Positions 4,456-6,576 of a stretch of DNA of 6,576 nucleotides are shown here, piece by piece. Both the position numbers and the translations under genes were made by a program. The DNA comes from Alcaligenaceae bacterium (GTDB lineage Bacteria; Pseudomonadota; Gammaproteobacteria; Burkholderiales; Burkholderiaceae_B): NCBI GenBank assembly GCA_012511095.1, contig JAAZGT010000166.1, positions 1 to 6,576 on the forward strand, read 5' to 3'. Numbering within the stretch: the first letter of the stretch is position 1; every line of letters begins with the position of its first letter. Below the pieces are notes generated by a model. That model was given only the letters and a program-made list of their open reading frames with translations. It ran no database searches and was not told the DNA's origin.

Positions 4456-6576
4456 TTAAATCGTACGGGCGATCTCTTTGATTTCAAAGACCTCAAACTG
4501 GTCACCCACCTCGATATCGTTGTTAGAACGTAAGGTAATACCACAATCAAAACCTGCACGTACTTCGCGTGCATCATCTTTGAAGCGCTTGAGTGAATCA
4601 AGAGCACCCGTCCAAATAACCACGTTATTACGTAATTGACGTACTGAAGAATCACGGCGAACCACACCCTCAGTAACCATACAACCGGCAACCTTACCGA
4701 TACGAGAAATACTATATACCTCGCGAACCTCAACCATACCGATAACAGCTTCACGCTTTTCAGGTGCAAGCATACCAGACATCGCAGCCTTAACATCATC
4801 GATTGCATCATAAATCACATTATAGAAATGCATATCAATATCGTTGGTCTCAGCAACACGACGGGCTTGTTGGTCGGCACGTACGTTAAAGCCAATAACT
4901 ACCGCATTAGAGGCAATGGCTAAGTTAACGTCGCTCTCAGAGACACCACCCACACCAGAGTAAACTACCTCTACGCGAACCTCGTCAGTAGATAGTTTTT
5001 GTAATGACTGTACTAATGCCTCAAGTGAACCCTGAACGTCTGTCTTAACAATTAAAGATAAGGTCTGTAAACCCTCTTGTATATTGTCAAACATTGACTC
5101 AAGCTTAGCGGCCTGTTGACGTGCTAATTTCACATCACGGTACTTACCTTGACGGAATAAAGCAATTTCACGTGCTTTTCGCTCATCTAAGATAACCTGA
5201 ACCTCGTCACCAGCATTAGGTACATCCGATAAACCCTGAATCTCTACTGGGTAAGATGGACCAGCTTCCTCGACTTGATTGTTATTTTCGTCAACCATGG
5301 CACGTACACGACCAAAGCTGGCACCTGCTAATACTACATCAGTACGACGTAAAGTACCGCTTTGAACAAGCACAGTAGCTACTGGACCACGACCACGGTC
5401 TAATTGAGCTTCAATCACAATACCAGATGCGGGGATATCAGCTTGAGCTGTTAACTCAAGGATTTCAGCTTGTAATAATACGTTTTCTAATAAATCGTCA
5501 ATACCCTGACCAGTCTTAGCTGATACTGGAACAAATGGCACATCACCACCGTATTCCTCAGGGATGACACCCTCGGCAACTAACTCTTGCTTAACACGCT
5601 CTGGGTTAGCTTCAGGTTTGTCAATCTTGTTAATGGCCACAACCATTGGTACTTCAGCTGCCTTAGCATGGCTAATCGCTTCACGCGTTTGTGGCATGAC
5701 ACCGTCATCAGAAGCAACGACTAAAATTACAACGTCAGTTACCTCTGCACCACGAGCACGCATTGCCGTAAAGGCCTCGTGACCCGGGGTATCAAGGAAG
5801 GTCATAACACCACCTTCGGTACGAACGCGGTATGCACCAATGTGCTGCGTAATACCACCCGCTTCACCAGAAGCTGTCTTAGATCGACGGATGTAGTCAA
5901 GTAAACTGGTCTTACCGTGGTCAACGTGACCCATCACAGTAACTACTGGAGCACGTGGTAGGAATGGTACATCGCTAAAGTCGAAGCCCTCTTCGAGGAA
6001 GGTTTCTGGGTCATCTAATTTAGCAACAACTGCTTGGTGACCTAATTCCTCAACCACAATCATGGCTGTTTCTTGGTCTAGTACCTGGTTAATGGTTACC
6101 ATTTGGCCGAGCATCATTAAGCGCTTAATTACTTCAGATGCCTTAATTGACATCTTATGTGCTAAATCTGCAACGGTAATGGTCTCAGGTACGCTGATCT
6201 CGCGTGATACGAATTCTGGCTCAGGGCGAGGTTGTTGCTGCTGCTGACGGCCTCTACCGCGACCACGGCCTCTACCGCGACCACCCGCTGCGCGCCAACC
6301 CTCTTCTTGAGTGGCGGCTGCTGCACCACCAGCGCGACGCTCCTCTGCGGCGCCACGACGACCGCGACCGCCATCAGTGAAGCCGGCTTCGCCACGCTCT
6401 GGAGCGCGACGAGTAGTGGTTGTTTTGGTATCTTTTTTGACCGTTTTCTTAGCGGCAGGCTTTTCCTCAGATGTGGCGCGAATTACTTTGCGCGGTTTAT
6501 TTAACATCGCGCTAATGGCTTGAGCTTCCTCTTCGGCTTTGCGACGAGCCTCTTCACGCTCAGCTTCGGCTTTTTC
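4456..6576 (-). CDS. infB: Translation initiation factor IF-2, N-terminus cut by the window edge
   Basis: IF-2 is the GTPase that places formylmethionyl initiator tRNA in the 30S P site and promotes 50S joining. The reading frame stays open to the last base (706 codons visible), so the true start lies beyond 6576. Numbering from the first visible codon (Glu at 6576): a charged E/K/A/R helix at 1-19, typical of the IF-2 N-terminal region; a basic linker with an Arg-Gly run (99-110) and five Gln (111-115); an IF2_N domain (about 127-181, VADLAHKMS). The G domain follows with GHVDHGKT (216-223), GGIT (240-243), DTPGH (262-266), NKID (316-319) and SAK (352-354). Domain II and the C1/C2 domains, with TDVQGSLEALV (512-522), complete it. 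From the P-loop to the stop there are 491 residues, close to E. coli (about 493), so the conserved part is intact. The ATG at 6507 has no Shine-Dalgarno site and lies inside the frame. It heads the visible operon; nusA would be expected upstream. Confidence 0.98.
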   Translation of the reverse strand, partial: EKAEAEREEARRKAEEEAQAISAMLNKPRKVIRATSEEKPAAKKTVKKDTKTTTTRRAPERGEAGFTDGGRGRRGAAEERRAGGAAAATQEEGWRAAGGRGRGRGRGRGRQQQQQPRPEPEFVSREISVPETITVADLAHKMSIKASEVIKRLMMLGQMVTINQVLDQETAMIVVEELGHQAVVAKLDDPETFLEEGFDFSDVPFLPRAPVVTVMGHVDHGKTSLLDYIRRSKTASGEAGGITQHIGAYRVRTEGGVMTFLDTPGHEAFTAMRARGAEVTDVVILVVASDDGVMPQTREAISHAKAAEVPMVVAINKIDKPEANPERVKQELVAEGVIPEEYGGDVPFVPVSAKTGQGIDDLLENVLLQAEILELTAQADIPASGIVIEAQLDRGRGPVATVLVQSGTLRRTDVVLAGASFGRVRAMVDENNNQVEEAGPSYPVEIQGLSDVPNAGDEVQVILDERKAREIALFRQGKYRDVKLARQQAAKLESMFDNIQEGLQTLSLIVKTDVQGSLEALVQSLQKLSTDEVRVEVVYSGVGGVSESDVNLAIASNAVVIGFNVRADQQARRVAETNDIDMHFYNVIYDAIDDVKAAMSGMLAPEKREAVIGMVEVREVYSISRIGKVAGCMVTEGVVRRDSSVRQLRNNVVIWTGALDSLKRFKDDAREVRAGFDCGITLRSNNDIEVGDQFEVFEIKEIARTI
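6247..6282 (-). repeat. Two perfect 18-base tandem copies inside infB
   Basis: The plus-strand unit ACGGCCTCTACCGCGACC occurs twice without mismatch (6247-6264 and 6265-6282). On the coding strand each copy encodes Gly-Arg three times, together giving the Arg-Gly run of the IF-2 linker. The repeat length is a multiple of three, so gain or loss of a copy would keep the frame. A glutamine tract follows directly on the protein. Confidence 0.9.

Noticed and set aside
4452..4811. Minus-strand open frame of 119 codons overlapping the infB 3' end
   Set aside because: It is in another frame of a highly conserved IF-2 domain and looks like an artefact of its codon composition.
3194..5929. Identical 18-base stretch in typA (3194-3211) and infB (5912-5929)
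   Set aside because: Both encode the HVDHGK P-loop of homologous GTPases; conserved protein sequence and shared codon use explain it without invoking a repeat or conversion.
6232..6504. Plus-strand open frames antisense to the infB linker
   Set aside because: Their Ala/Thr/Leu-rich repeats are the complement of the IF-2 linker repeats, with no start signal.
6505..6507. In-frame ATG of infB as a true or internal IF-2 start
   Set aside because: The frame is open upstream to the window edge and encodes typical IF-2 N-terminal helix sequence; no Shine-Dalgarno site stands at proper distance (GCCATTAGCGCG precedes it).

Overview
The window is an ordinary housekeeping locus. Its core is the distal part of a bacterial translation operon on the minus strand, transcribed from the right edge leftwards: infB (5' end cut off), rbfA, truB and typA/bipA. 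The gene order, the short TruB without a PUA domain, and protein features such as the RbfA start MSRHKSKAKQ point to a betaproteobacterium of the Burkholderiales, most likely a member of Alcaligenaceae. The moderate, slightly AT-leaning base composition would fit one of the lower-GC genera of that family. The assignment rests on remembered family features, not on a search.

Layout, left to right. Positions 1-104 hold a plausible sigma70 promoter (TTGTCA-N17-TATACA), a perfect 19-base palindrome just downstream of it, and a Shine-Dalgarno site. These lead into a plus-strand GTG-started gene (105-1067) for a D-2-hydroxyacid dehydrogenase of the glyoxylate/hydroxypyruvate reductase type. A strong bidirectional hairpin terminator (1069-1105) separates it from a convergent minus-strand ORF of 68 codons (1122-1328) encoding an unrecognised small protein with two likely membrane helices. 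Upstream of that ORF lies the typA terminator (1343-1384). typA (1423-3246), truB (3256-4017), rbfA (4021-4443) and infB (4456-6576, running off the right edge) follow with gaps of 9, 3 and 12 bases.

The four operon genes serve ribosome assembly and translation. IF2 places initiator tRNA and joins subunits. RbfA matures the 30S subunit. TruB makes pseudouridine 55 in tRNA. TypA is an EF-G-like ribosome-binding GTPase linked to ribosome assembly and stress or cold adaptation. The tight spacing, with the typA and truB Shine-Dalgarno sites overlapping or abutting the preceding gene's end, indicates one transcript with coupled translation. Its promoter must lie beyond the right edge, unless an internal one was missed.

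No mobile element, CRISPR array, tRNA, rRNA or toxin-antitoxin pair is visible, and no stretch over 300 bases lacks a gene. I found no undescribed multi-gene system. The items most worth a second look are the small membrane ORF just behind the typA terminator and the palindrome in the dehydrogenase leader.
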